64,000 bases of DNA from an uncultured Candidatus Binatia bacterium. Lineage in GTDB: Bacteria; Desulfobacterota; Binatia; Bin18. The position numbers were made by a program, and so were the translations under genes. Where the stretch lies: NCBI GenBank assembly GCA_958296235.1, contig OY282457.1, forward strand, positions 4,211,338-4,275,337, in the 5' to 3' direction. Of the stretch, positions 45,141 to 53,809 are shown in pieces; position 1 is the stretch's first letter; every line of letters starts with the position of its first letter. The notes below the pieces were generated by a model, which worked only from the letters and a program-made list of their open reading frames with translations, did no database searches and was not told the DNA's origin.

Positions 45141-45821
45141 ATGGATAAACGGATAACACAGGAAATTGAAAGCCTCATCGTCACGGGTGAGAAGCTGGTA
45201 GCGGATGCCTCTATTGCTCAGAGAGCATTGGGCCACGACCGCGCCCAGGAACTTATGTCCATGACTGCACGTGGAGGGCAGTTGATTACGCGGTTATACG
45301 GTTCTGACAGCCATTATTTTCAGATGTTTGAAGCCGCTATGCAGATACCGCACTTCAACAGAATATTTCAGAGAAACTATCGTCACGTTGCTGATCTAGT
45401 TGGCATTTTCAAGGCGGTAGAGCACGACATCAAGTCCGGCATGCTTGCTAACTTTCGCAGTTTAATTCAGGCAGAGATTTTTGCAGATTTCCTTGACATG
45501 GCAGAACACCTTCATAGGGAAAATTACAAAGACGCTGCGGCGGTATTGCTTGGAGCCGTTCTCGAAGATTCTTTGCGAAAGGTCGCCGATACAAATGGGG
45601 TAGACATCCTGAACTCTAAGGGAAAGCCGCTTACCCTCGACCCGCTGAACATCTCGCTTACCAAGAAGGGCGTGTACAACGCTCTGGTTCAGAAGCAAAT
45701 TACATCTTGGGCAAATCTTCGGAATGATGCGGCGCACGGACACTTTGATAAATATGACTCTGCTCAAGTGCAGCAAATGTTGCTATTTGTACAAAAGTTC
45801 TGTGCGGATTATCTAAAATGA
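45141..45821 (+). CDS. HEPN-like protein inside restriction locus
   Basis: A 226-residue helical protein. Its C-terminal part has the R-x4-H motif typical of HEPN ribonucleases, RNDAAH at 194-199, preceded by a helix with VLLGAVLEDSLRKVA. The ATG at 45141 follows GGAAGGTGGG; a GTG at 45126 overlaps the mod stop. Its TGA overlaps an ATG at 45818 (ATGA) that begins a decayed copy of the res N-terminus, so it was probably once coupled to res. DUF4145-like HEPN proteins are common next to restriction loci. Function as an RNase is inferred. Confidence 0.65.
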   Translation: MDKRITQEIESLIVTGEKLVADASIAQRALGHDRAQELMSMTARGGQLITRLYGSDSHYFQMFEAAMQIPHFNRIFQRNYRHVADLVGIFKAVEHDIKSGMLANFRSLIQAEIFADFLDMAEHLHRENYKDAAAVLLGAVLEDSLRKVADTNGVDILNSKGKPLTLDPLNISLTKKGVYNALVQKQITSWANLRNDAAHGHFDKYDSAQVQQMLLFVQKFCADYLK

Positions 45822-45880
45822 TTCTCAAAACCTACCAGCAAAACGCCCTCGCCCAGCGGATAGCATCCCTGTGCCTGTGA
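45818..45880 (+). pseudogene. Truncated duplicate of the res 5' end
   Basis: This 20-codon frame begins ILKTYQQNALAQ after its ATG, matching the functional Res N-terminus QLKTYQQNALDQ at 46989 at both protein and DNA level, and then ends at TGA. Its start overlaps the stop of the HEPN-like gene, suggesting the original coupled res start before an insertion. It lies just upstream of hicA. Confidence 0.7.
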
Positions 45881-45886
45881 CCACCT

Positions 45887-46075
45887 ATGAAAGTGCAGGA
45901 GCTCGTGAAGATCATTGAAAAAGACGGCTGGTATCTCGTGCGAACGAGAGGTAGCCATCGTCAGTTCCACCATCCGAGCAAACCCGGCACCGTCACTGTT
46001 GCGGGCAAGCTCGGTGTAGACATTCCGCCTGGTACATTAAACAGCATCCTGAAACAGGCGGGGTTGAAGGAGTAA
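45887..46075 (+). CDS. hicA: HicA-family mRNA interferase toxin
   Basis: A 62-residue HicA with VQELVKIIEKDGWYLVRTRG, then GSHRQFHHP, which holds the catalytic histidine, and GTLNSILKQAGL at the end. HicA cleaves mRNA and is inhibited by HicB, which follows 1 bp later. It is inserted between the HEPN-like gene and the intact res. Confidence 0.85.
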   Translation: MKVQELVKIIEKDGWYLVRTRGSHRQFHHPSKPGTVTVAGKLGVDIPPGTLNSILKQAGLKE

Positions 46076-46076
46076 G

Positions 46077-46295
46077 ATGATGCAGTATCTCGTGATTATT
46101 GAAAAAGGCGAGTCAAGCTGGGGTGCTCATGTCCCTGACCTTCCGGGGTGTATTGCGGTGGCAGAGACCCGTCAGGAAGTGACCGCACTCATCAAAGACG
46201 CCATTGCCTTTCACCTGGAAGGGCTGCGTGAGCACGGGGAGCCTGTTCCTCTTCCCGCTTCCGAAAGTGAGTGTATCGAGATAGACGCGGCGTAG
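46077..46295 (+). CDS. hicB: HicB-family antitoxin
   Basis: A 72-residue HicB with VIIEKGESSWGAHVPDLPGC, then ETRQEVTALIKDAIAFHLEG, the usual RNase-H-like fold. It lacks a long C-terminal DNA-binding domain, so regulation may be weak. It follows hicA directly. Confidence 0.85.
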   Translation: MMQYLVIIEKGESSWGAHVPDLPGCIAVAETRQEVTALIKDAIAFHLEGLREHGEPVPLPASESECIEIDAA

Positions 46296-46345
46296 CCGCC
46301 AAGGCCACAACTCGGATTACGCTTTGTAAGCCGATATTCCCGGAA

Positions 46346-46384
46346 CGCATCGCAACCATTCACAGTTCATGCAACTCAAAACCT
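46346..46384 (+). repeat. 39-bp direct repeat, copy 1 (upstream copy of the res start region)
   Basis: Identical to 46966-47004 with an offset of 620 bp. It includes an ATG (46369) and the first codons of res (MQLKT), after which the frame runs into unrelated sequence and stops. Confidence 0.88.
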
Positions 46385-46450
46385 GTGAATTTGCAAAAAG
46401 AATGAGAATTTTTGAGAAATTGAAAAATCATTAGCTTAACTAATGGTTAA

Positions 46451-46714
46451 AATAGGAATCAAATCTGCGTCGCCGGCTATGCCGGTGAATACCCGGCCCT
46501 GGATGCGGCCGGGTGGGAGTGCGTCCACTGGAAGCGGGCCACCGGCATGGAAGTATCCGGCAAAAATCCACAGGCCAAGAAGCGGCAAGAGGTCTTGTAT
46601 TTCAACCGAGCCGCCTCTTTGCATTCCCAGCAAGATGCGGTACAAGGCAAACATGACGCCCAACCCACACAACCGCCCCTACTGGACCTTATGTGTCATA
46701 AAAGTGTCATATAA
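46451..46714 (+). pseudogene. Fragment resembling the C-terminus of a DNA adenine methylase
   Basis: A frame open from 46451 to TAA at 46714 has no start before its conserved part. It reads ICVAGYAGEYPALDAAGWEC, then VHWKRA and KRQEVLYFNRA, similar by eye to the end of D12/Dam-type methylases carried by phages and integrative elements. It appears to be a leftover from an inserted element. The match is from memory of the family. Confidence 0.4.
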
Positions 46715-46965
46715 AAAGCTAAGTGCCTGTTTTTGCTCACTTTCGCCCGCAGAGGGGGGGGGGGTAGGACCGTCAACAAAATAACCCGCTCAGACCCGCC
46801 CAAATACGGCGAAAGAAGAGCGAAAACCGCGCAAAAGTATTAGCCCGCCTCATAAATCCCCCAAAGCCCCAAAATAACCCCCAATAGGCTATTTTCTAAG
46901 CCCCTGAAATATCTAGGGATTTTCGGGTCAAATTCGCATTTATTTTGTAAATTCACACTCAGAGG

Positions 46966-47004
46966 CGCATCGCAACCATTCACAGTTCATGCAACTCAAA
47001 ACCT
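46966..47004 (+). repeat. 39-bp direct repeat, copy 2 (carries the functional res start)
   Basis: Identical to 46346-46384. The res ATG is at 46989 within the repeat. Confidence 0.88.
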
Positions 47005-49562
47005 ACCAGCAAAACGCCCTTGACCAGTTGGACCGCTGGCTTGACGCACTCAAGGAAGCCCGGCTGAAAGGCGAGAAGGCCACAAAGGCGCTTGAAGAGA
47101 GCGGCGTTGATGTTCCCGAGGAATTGAAGAATTATCCCCAGTCTGCCTGGAAGAGCCTGAAAGAGCAAAGCGTTCTTCCCGCGGTTCAGAATCAAGACGG
47201 AAACTCCGAAGTCCCAGACTACATCTCCCGCACGGCAACGTCCGGCGCGCCCGTGCCGCATGTCTGCCTGAAAGTCCCGACCGGGGGCGGCAAGACGCTG
47301 CTGGGCGTGGCCGCGCTTGAGCGTATCAAGCAGGACACGGGCTTTGTGTTGTGGATCGTGCCGACACGGGCGATCTATGAGCAGACGCTCAAGGCGTTCA
47401 AAACCCGCGAACATCCGTACCGGCAGATGCTTGAGCGGCTTTCCGGCGGCAAAGTCAAGCTGTTGCAGAAGGACGGCCGCTTTACCCGACAAGACGTCGA
47501 AAGCCGGCTGTGTGTCATGATGCTGATGCTGCCGTCCGCCAACCGGCAAAAGGGCAAGGACTTTCTCAAGATATTTCGGGACAGTGGCGGGTATACCTCA
47601 TTCTTTCCCGAACAGGACGACATGACCGCGAACCGCGAGCTTTCAGAACAACTGCCCGACCTGGAGAAGAACAGCAGCGGCGCTTGGGTCAAACAAAGCC
47701 TGATTAACGTCCTGAAACTCATCCGTCCGACCGTGATTCTGGACGAAGCGCATAAAGCCTATGGACCGAATGACAAAAACAACCGAGAGTTCGTCAAGTC
47801 CGTCAATCGACTCAATCCCCGCTTTGTTCTGGAACTGTCCGCCACGCCGAAAATTGGTATCAGCAACATCCTGGTCAATATCTCGGGGGCCGAGCTTCAA
47901 GCTGAGGAGATGATAAAGCTGCCCATAGAGATACACAGCTTCAGTAACTCCGACTGGAAGCATACGCTGGCCGAAACGCAGAAAAAATTACAGCAATTGG
48001 AGCAGGAAGCGCGGCAACTCCAATCGAGAGAAAACCGCTATGTCCGTCCCATCGCCCTGGTACGGGTGCAACGGACGGGCAGGGAGCAGCGGGGCCAGGG
48101 AAACATTCATTCCGAGGATGTTCGCGCATACCTGATACGAAATCTTTCCGTACCGGAGGCGCAGATACGGGTGCAGTCGTCCGAAAACAAGGAACTGGCG
48201 CACGAAGATTTATTGAGCGAACAATGCCCGGTTCGTTGGATTCTGACAAAAGACGCGCTCAAAGAGGGCTGGGATTGTTCGTTTGCGTATGTTCTGGCCC
48301 TGCTGGATAACACAACGGCAACGACCGCCATGACGCAAATGGCGGGGCGGATCATGCGCCAGCCACACGCCCGGATAATTGAGACGAGTAAGGCCCTGAA
48401 TCAGTGCTATATCTACTGTTACAACAAGGACGTAGGCAAGGCGGTTGAGGGAGTGAAAGCCGGACTGGAAAACGAGGGGCTGACTGGATTGAGTGATGCC
48501 GTTCGCGGACACGGCACAGGAGACGCGCCAAAGCCGATAACTGTCCAGCGGCGCGGCACTTATAACAAGCTCAAAATTTTCCTCCCTCGGGTTCTGCACA
48601 AAAAGGGCAAAGGCTGGCGGCCGATTGATTATGACCGGGACATATTGAGCGCCGTAAACTGGGATGCGATAGACGCCGGCGGGGCGGTGAACCTGGATGA
48701 CGCAGATACCATGCGGGAGGTCGTCGCCACGGTTGACGTTCAGGGTGGGGGAAGCGTTTCTGACGAGGCATTTGAGACCGGCGAACAGTTGAGCCTTGAC
48801 TACTTTGTCCGGCGGCTCACGGACATGGTGCCTAATCCGTGGCAGGCGGCGCGTATAGCGGAGAGCTTTCTGCACAAGCACGCGGGAAGAGGCGACAATG
48901 GCTCGAAACTGCTGAGCAACCGGGTGTATCTCTCGGAAGTATTGAGACGCAGGGTGAAAGAGGACATTGACGCAAAAGCCGAAGCGGTTTTCCGTCATAA
49001 GGTAGCGAACGATGAAGTCCGGTTTCAGCTTGAGACCGATGAGCGGCTGAATTATGAGCTGGGCCGGTCGTTTGAGGTGTTTGCCGCCAAGGAGGAGAGA
49101 ACTCTTCAGGGTGAGCACGCCAGCCCAATACAGCGCAGCCTGTTCGAGCCCCTTTTTGAAAGCGGCTTCAACACTCTGGAAAAGGACTTTGCGCTGTATC
49201 TGGAAAAGAGCAATGCGATATACTGGTGGCACAGAGTCGCCGCGCGGCAGGATTATTACCTCCAGGGTTGGCGGCGCCAGCGGGTGTATCCAGACTTTGT
49301 GGCCTGCCGTAAAGACGATGGAAAGCTGCTGATCCTGGAAACGAAAGGCATTCACCTGAAAGGAAGCGACGACACAGGCTATAAGAAAAAGCTGCTTGAG
49401 ACTCTTGAAGAGGCATATTCAGCCGCCTTGGAGAGGGGACAAATGAAAATCAGCGAGCCGCCGACTACCTTCAGGATGATGTTTGAAGAGAGGTGGAAGG
49501 AACAGGTCAGCGAACTGCTGAACGAGACCTATCAGAGAGGGCAGCAATGCGATTCAGTGTGA
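46989..49562 (+). CDS. Type III-like restriction subunit (Res), DEAD/DEAH helicase-nuclease
   Basis: An 857-residue protein with Walker A PTGGGKT (97-103), DEAH at 252-255 (VILDEAHKAYG), ELSATPK, EGWDCSFAYVLALLDN and MAGRIMRQPHARI in the second RecA domain, and a C-terminal PD-(D/E)xK nuclease (D769 in VYPDF; E784-T-K786 in LILETKG). It should pair with Mod 43513. The start lies in a 39-bp direct repeat. Its 3' end overlaps the downstream luciferase-like gene by 16 bp. Confidence 0.88.
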   Translation: MQLKTYQQNALDQLDRWLDALKEARLKGEKATKALEESGVDVPEELKNYPQSAWKSLKEQSVLPAVQNQDGNSEVPDYISRTATSGAPVPHVCLKVPTGGGKTLLGVAALERIKQDTGFVLWIVPTRAIYEQTLKAFKTREHPYRQMLERLSGGKVKLLQKDGRFTRQDVESRLCVMMLMLPSANRQKGKDFLKIFRDSGGYTSFFPEQDDMTANRELSEQLPDLEKNSSGAWVKQSLINVLKLIRPTVILDEAHKAYGPNDKNNREFVKSVNRLNPRFVLELSATPKIGISNILVNISGAELQAEEMIKLPIEIHSFSNSDWKHTLAETQKKLQQLEQEARQLQSRENRYVRPIALVRVQRTGREQRGQGNIHSEDVRAYLIRNLSVPEAQIRVQSSENKELAHEDLLSEQCPVRWILTKDALKEGWDCSFAYVLALLDNTTATTAMTQMAGRIMRQPHARIIETSKALNQCYIYCYNKDVGKAVEGVKAGLENEGLTGLSDAVRGHGTGDAPKPITVQRRGTYNKLKIFLPRVLHKKGKGWRPIDYDRDILSAVNWDAIDAGGAVNLDDADTMREVVATVDVQGGGSVSDEAFETGEQLSLDYFVRRLTDMVPNPWQAARIAESFLHKHAGRGDNGSKLLSNRVYLSEVLRRRVKEDIDAKAEAVFRHKVANDEVRFQLETDERLNYELGRSFEVFAAKEERTLQGEHASPIQRSLFEPLFESGFNTLEKDFALYLEKSNAIYWWHRVAARQDYYLQGWRRQRVYPDFVACRKDDGKLLILETKGIHLKGSDDTGYKKKLLETLEEAYSAALERGQMKISEPPTTFRMMFEERWKEQVSELLNETYQRGQQCDSV

Positions 49563-50593
49563 TGATCTGGCCCTACTCGGGCCAAACGATAGAGCCGGTT
49601 GTCCGCCTCGCCCAATGCGCTGAAGCCTGTGGCTTTGAGACGGTGTATGTCGGTGACTCGCAGATGCTGTGGAACGATGTCTACGTCTGTCTGGCCTGCT
49701 GCGCCCAAGCCACGCGACGGGTGAAACTCGGTCCTGGCGTGACGAATCTGGTCACCCGCCATCCAACTGTGACGGCCAATGCAATGGTCTCGCTCAATAT
49801 GCTCAGCCAGGGGCGGGCCGTGCTCGGTATCGGCGCAGGCGACTCGGCCGTGAGAACCGCGGGCTTATCTCCGGCTAAGCGAGATCAACTGCGTCGGGAT
49901 GTTGTTTTCATTCGCAGCTTGTTTTCAGGACAAGAGGTGGAAGCCCCGGCTGTGTCCACCCCTGGAGACAAGAAAACCTGGGGACAGGAGTTGCGGCTTA
50001 GGCTGGCTGGGGCCGAAGAGTGGGGGAAAGTGCCCATTGAGGTGGCGGTCATGAGTCCGCGGGCCGCGGCGCTGGTCGGTGAAATAGCAGACGGCGTTAT
50101 TGTGGACGGTCATATGGGCGGAAACGGCGAGGGCGCGCGGGTTGCGGTCGAGGCGGCGCGTGAAGGCGCGCGAAAAGCGGGCAGGGACCCTGCCCAACTC
50201 CGCTTTATTGCCGCGATTGACGCGGCCATCGACGATGATCGGAGCGCGGCCCTCGATCAAGTTCGTCCGACTGCGGCGCGGAATATCGCCAACAAACTCT
50301 GGCTGCCGGACACGCTTGGCCTTGAGCATGCCGAGGTGGTGCAAGCGGTGACCGAAAGCTACCGCTTCTCTGAACATCTTGACTTAACTGCCAAACATCG
50401 TGAACTTGTTCCTGATGTCGTGGCCCGGAAATGTACCATTGCAGGGACACCTCAAGACTGCATTGACAAGGCGGGTGAGCTCAAAGCCGCTGGCCTGACC
50501 GATATTGCCATTTTTGTGACCACCCAGAATGAAGCTGCGGCGCGTACGACGCTGGAACGATTTGCCAAGGACGTTATCCCGTCAGTGAGATGA
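49547..50593 (+). CDS. Luciferase-like (LLM class) F420-dependent oxidoreductase
   Basis: A 348-residue protein of the Mer/F420 reductase-like LLM group: CAEACGFETVYVGDSQMLW, VKLGPGVTNLVTRHPT, LGIGAGDSAVRTAG and IAGTPQDCIDKAGEL. It likely binds F420 or FMN. The ATG at 49547 has AGAGAGGGCAGC before it and overlaps res, though the gene is metabolic. It begins a plus-strand run to 55024. Confidence 0.84.
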   Translation: MRFSVMIWPYSGQTIEPVVRLAQCAEACGFETVYVGDSQMLWNDVYVCLACCAQATRRVKLGPGVTNLVTRHPTVTANAMVSLNMLSQGRAVLGIGAGDSAVRTAGLSPAKRDQLRRDVVFIRSLFSGQEVEAPAVSTPGDKKTWGQELRLRLAGAEEWGKVPIEVAVMSPRAAALVGEIADGVIVDGHMGGNGEGARVAVEAAREGARKAGRDPAQLRFIAAIDAAIDDDRSAALDQVRPTAARNIANKLWLPDTLGLEHAEVVQAVTESYRFSEHLDLTAKHRELVPDVVARKCTIAGTPQDCIDKAGELKAAGLTDIAIFVTTQNEAAARTTLERFAKDVIPSVR

Positions 50594-50626
50594 CGTGTGG
50601 AGAGCCGGAAAAAGGGAGACGCCGAG

Positions 50627-51061
50627 ATGGCTGCGGAAGATATGGTCAAACTCTGGGAAGAGCACGTGACAGGCGAGTTTGTCGAAAAAGACGAAGAGCT
50701 GTCCCTTTCGACTATGGTGGAAGACGCGTCGGTCATACATATGCCGACGCGCTCTGGAGGAAAGGGCAAGACTGCGCTGCGCGCCTATTATCGGGATATG
50801 TTCATCCCTTCGATTCCCGATGAATGGGAACACGCCATGACAAACCGGGTGGTGACTGACGACTGTATTGTCGAGGAAGCCACAATCCGCATGGTCCATT
50901 CAAAACAGATGGACTGGTTCCTGCCCGGGATTCCTCCGACCGGCAAGACCATCACTGCGGAACTCGTCATTATCATTGAATTTCGGGATGGGAAGATGTC
51001 CGCGGAACGCATTTACTGGGACCACGCCGCGGTACTGCGACAGGTAGGCCATCTCGCATAG
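50627..51061 (+). CDS. SnoaL/NTF2-like protein
   Basis: A 144-residue NTF2-like fold protein: a helix-rich start (MVKLWEEHVTGEFVEKDEEL), MPTRSGGKGKTALRAYYRDM, and strands ending VIIIEFRDGKMSAERIYWDH. Such proteins are small polyketide cyclase or dehydratase-like enzymes, or ligand-binding domains. The ATG at 50627 follows GGGAGACGCCGAG. No active-site assignment. Confidence 0.75.
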   Translation: MAAEDMVKLWEEHVTGEFVEKDEELSLSTMVEDASVIHMPTRSGGKGKTALRAYYRDMFIPSIPDEWEHAMTNRVVTDDCIVEEATIRMVHSKQMDWFLPGIPPTGKTITAELVIIIEFRDGKMSAERIYWDHAAVLRQVGHLA

Positions 51062-51126
51062 TCGCTCCGCTGCTCTTTGAGAGAGAGGGAAGGGCGCGCC
51101 TTGGGTGCCGGACGAAAGGGGTAAAC

Positions 51127-52383
51127 ATGAAGAAACGCTGTCATGCCTGCAGTCTTCTCATTCTCTTGCTGCCGCTCGTCAGCGCCCCCCCCTTTGCCAC
51201 GGCGACTGAGGAAGAGTCCGCAGTGGACCAGGCCAGGCAGGGCGATTTGCTTGGGGCGGTTGCCACATATAAGGCGACCCACGACCCGGTTGCAAAGCGC
51301 GGGCTTGTCGCGCTCCAGCAACTCGCGCTTGAGGTCTTGCGCCTGGGGCTGCGGTTAGGCGACCCGCATGAGCGGAATGTGGTTGCCGGCATCCTTGGAC
51401 GACGGGGTGATTCCGCTGGAATAGTCGTTCTTGATGAGGCCCTACAGTCTGACCGGCCCATGCTCCGCCGGACCGCGGCCGATGCCCTGGGTGATATGGC
51501 GACGCCTGACGCGGTCGGGCTGTTGCGTCGGCTCTATCACACAGACTCAGAAGGGAAGCGCCTGGCGTTGTCGGGACTGCGGCGGACACGGGACCGAACC
51601 GCGCACTTACTCTATCTTGATGCGGTTAGCAGCTCGGATACGCGCCTGCGCACCCAAGGGGCGGGGGGCCTGGGCGAACTCCGCTCTGTAGTAGCGTCTC
51701 CGGTGTTACACACTCTCCTCAAAGCAGAAAAAGACCCCATCGTTGCTGTTACGCTGGCCTGGTCGCTGGCGGCGACCGGTGATGCCGCCGGACTCGCCTA
51801 CCTCACCGCGAAATTGAGCGATGCGCGTGAGCAAATCCGGGATGCCGCAGCCGGCTTGCTCGGATCGCTCGATGACCCGAGTATCGTCGGGCTGCTACGA
51901 ACCGCTCTTCAATCCGATTCGTCTGAAATGGTCCGCACCACCGCCGCGGCTTCCCTCACCCATTTCAAAGATGCGAGTGGCCTCCCCCTTGTCGAGCAAG
52001 CCTTGGAGCATGTTGATTTTCGCATTCGTCTGGCTGCGGCCGTTTCCTTTACCCGTATGGACTATGAAACGGCAAAGCCGCTGATTGTGAAAGCCTTGCA
52101 GTCCCGGGACCCGTTGACGCGCTCCAACGTGTACCAGGTCATTGGTCAGAATCAGGATGCGAGTGTCGCGTCTGAGGTCATTGAGGCGGTGGGACGAGAG
52201 CGAGACCTGTATGCCAAGGCGCAGGGCTTATGGACAATCGGGCGGATTGGGGGGGCTGAAAGCGTCCCCCCACTTCTGGACATGCTTGCCGAGGAAGAAG
52301 AAACGGTCCGGCACGCCTCCGCGGAAGCGCTCATCTTCATCAGTGAGCGTCTGTTACAGCAAGGAGGACGGCCACCAAGGTAG
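51127..52383 (+). CDS. Exported HEAT-repeat protein
   Basis: A 418-residue protein with signal peptide (ACSLLILLLPLVSAPPFATA) and about eight HEAT/PBS-lyase-like repeats with the pattern LRRTAADALGDMATPDAVGL, MVRTTAAASLTHFKD, VRHASAEALIFIS. It is an alpha-solenoid for protein binding in the periplasm. No enzyme residues are evident. Confidence 0.82.
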   Translation: MKKRCHACSLLILLLPLVSAPPFATATEEESAVDQARQGDLLGAVATYKATHDPVAKRGLVALQQLALEVLRLGLRLGDPHERNVVAGILGRRGDSAGIVVLDEALQSDRPMLRRTAADALGDMATPDAVGLLRRLYHTDSEGKRLALSGLRRTRDRTAHLLYLDAVSSSDTRLRTQGAGGLGELRSVVASPVLHTLLKAEKDPIVAVTLAWSLAATGDAAGLAYLTAKLSDAREQIRDAAAGLLGSLDDPSIVGLLRTALQSDSSEMVRTTAAASLTHFKDASGLPLVEQALEHVDFRIRLAAAVSFTRMDYETAKPLIVKALQSRDPLTRSNVYQVIGQNQDASVASEVIEAVGRERDLYAKAQGLWTIGRIGGAESVPPLLDMLAEEEETVRHASAEALIFISERLLQQGGRPPR

Positions 52384-52501
52384 AGGCTGTTCTCGGCCCT
52401 TTACGTCTGACAGGTCGCTTGATAAGAAGCCGTCCTGCTCCGGCTCAGCCTTCGGGTGCCGGGCTAAAGAATCCGAGAGAAATCAACACAGGAGGAAATA
52501 T

Positions 52502-52891
52502 ATGGCTGCGTTCGATACAGGCTGGATGGAGCGCTGGCAAGCCCTGGTCAATCAAGACCGTGTGACAAAGATCATTGGCCGGCATTTGACCACGGATGTC
52601 CTGCTCGCTTTCGGTGAGACCGCCTACGTTGTGTCGTTTGTGGGCGGGACGATACCGAAAATCTCGTCCGATATAGGACCCGAATCGACCTACGTGTTTG
52701 CCCTCCGTGGCCCCGCGGAAACCTGGGCAAAATTCGTTCAGCCCATCCCCCCACCTATGTATAATGACATCTGGGCAATGGCCCATCCGCTCCACGGCCG
52801 CCTGCAAATAGAGGGCGATGTCAAAGTCATGTGGCAGAACCTGCGGGCCTTTACCTGGACGCTCGATTTGATGCGGAATGTACAAGAATAG
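52502..52891 (+). CDS. SCP2-like sterol/lipid-binding protein candidate
   Basis: A 129-residue protein with a pattern like SCP2 folds: YVVSFVGGTIPKI strands, a proline-rich PIPPPMYNDIWAMAHPL loop, and LQIEGDVKVMWQNLRAFTW. The ATG follows AGGAGGAAATAT. Homologs are small lipid carriers. Assignment is tentative. It lies 11 bp before the alpha/beta hydrolase gene. Confidence 0.5.
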   Translation: MAAFDTGWMERWQALVNQDRVTKIIGRHLTTDVLLAFGETAYVVSFVGGTIPKISSDIGPESTYVFALRGPAETWAKFVQPIPPPMYNDIWAMAHPLHGRLQIEGDVKVMWQNLRAFTWTLDLMRNVQE

Positions 52892-52902
52892 GAGCAAGAG
52901 TC

Positions 52903-53745
52903 ATGGCGAATATTGAACCCATTACTGGTCGTTATGTGCGTGTCCCGTACGAGGGAGAAGACTATCGGGTGTTTTATGAGGAAGCCGGACAAGGCATCCC
53001 CCTGGTGTGTCTCCACACGGCGGGCACGGATACGCGCGAGTGGCGTCACCAGTTGTGTGATACCGATATCAACAGCGACTTTCGGGTGATTGCGCTCGAC
53101 CTGCCTCGACATGGAAAATCCATTCCGCCTGCCGGCTGGTGGAAAGAAGAGTATAAACTGACCGCCCAGTTTTACTCGGAGTTTCTGATGGCTTTTTGCA
53201 AAGAGCTCGAACTCGACAATCCGGTTATCATGGGCAGCTCGATGGGCGGGAATATCTGTCTGCACCTGGCCCGCAACTGCTCGTCTGACCTGCGCGCCCT
53301 GATTGCGATTGAGGCCTGCGACTACTCGCCCGGCTGGTGGCTGGACTGGCTCTGGAATCCCCATGTGCATGGCGGCGAAGCGTGCGCCACCTCAGTGTAT
53401 GGGCTGATGGCACCGCAGAGCCCGGAAGAGTATCGCCGAGAAACCTGGTGGTATTATGCACAGAGTGGCCCGGGCATCTTCAAGGGCGACTTGTATTTCT
53501 ACAGCGTTGATCACGATTTCCGTGCAATGGCGGAAAACCTGCCGGGCGATATTCCCATATACTTCATGACGGGCGTGTATGATTTTGCCTGTACGCCGGA
53601 GATGACGGAAAAAACGGCCAAAAAGGTCAAGAACTCCGAGTGCATTATTATGGAGGAAATCGGCCATTTCCCCATGTGTGAGAATCCCGTCACGTTCAAG
53701 AAATATCTGATGCCAGTGCTCGCCAAAATTCTTCAAACGAGTTAA
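52903..53745 (+). CDS. Alpha/beta hydrolase
   Basis: A 280-residue alpha/beta hydrolase. The oxyanion loop is PLVCLHTAGTDTREW, the nucleophile serine is in VIMGSSMGGNICL, and the catalytic histidine is in EEIGHFPMCENP. It likely hydrolyses an ester, lactone or C-C bond. The ATG at 52903 follows AATAGGAGCAAG; an upstream in-frame start at 52831 would overlap the previous gene. Confidence 0.85.
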   Translation: MANIEPITGRYVRVPYEGEDYRVFYEEAGQGIPLVCLHTAGTDTREWRHQLCDTDINSDFRVIALDLPRHGKSIPPAGWWKEEYKLTAQFYSEFLMAFCKELELDNPVIMGSSMGGNICLHLARNCSSDLRALIAIEACDYSPGWWLDWLWNPHVHGGEACATSVYGLMAPQSPEEYRRETWWYYAQSGPGIFKGDLYFYSVDHDFRAMAENLPGDIPIYFMTGVYDFACTPEMTEKTAKKVKNSECIIMEEIGHFPMCENPVTFKKYLMPVLAKILQTS

Positions 53746-53809
53746 GGCTGAAAAATTACACTGGAGCGGGGCTGCGCTGGCAATCCGCTCCAGGTCAGGA
53801 GAAAGTCCC

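Larger units (their letters stand above)
46296..46988. other. Non-coding interval with direct repeat and decayed gene fragment
   Basis: No intact gene is present. It holds both copies of a 39-bp direct repeat (46346-46384 and 46966-47004, the latter entering res), a methyltransferase-like fragment (46451-46714), an 11-G run at 46754-46764 and an AT-rich stretch before res. Base composition differs from the neighbours, consistent with inserted DNA. Confidence 0.6.

Noticed and set aside
48210..49355. 381-codon antisense frame over the second res gene
   Set aside because: The sense strand encodes the helicase and nuclease motifs of Res. The reverse frame has none.
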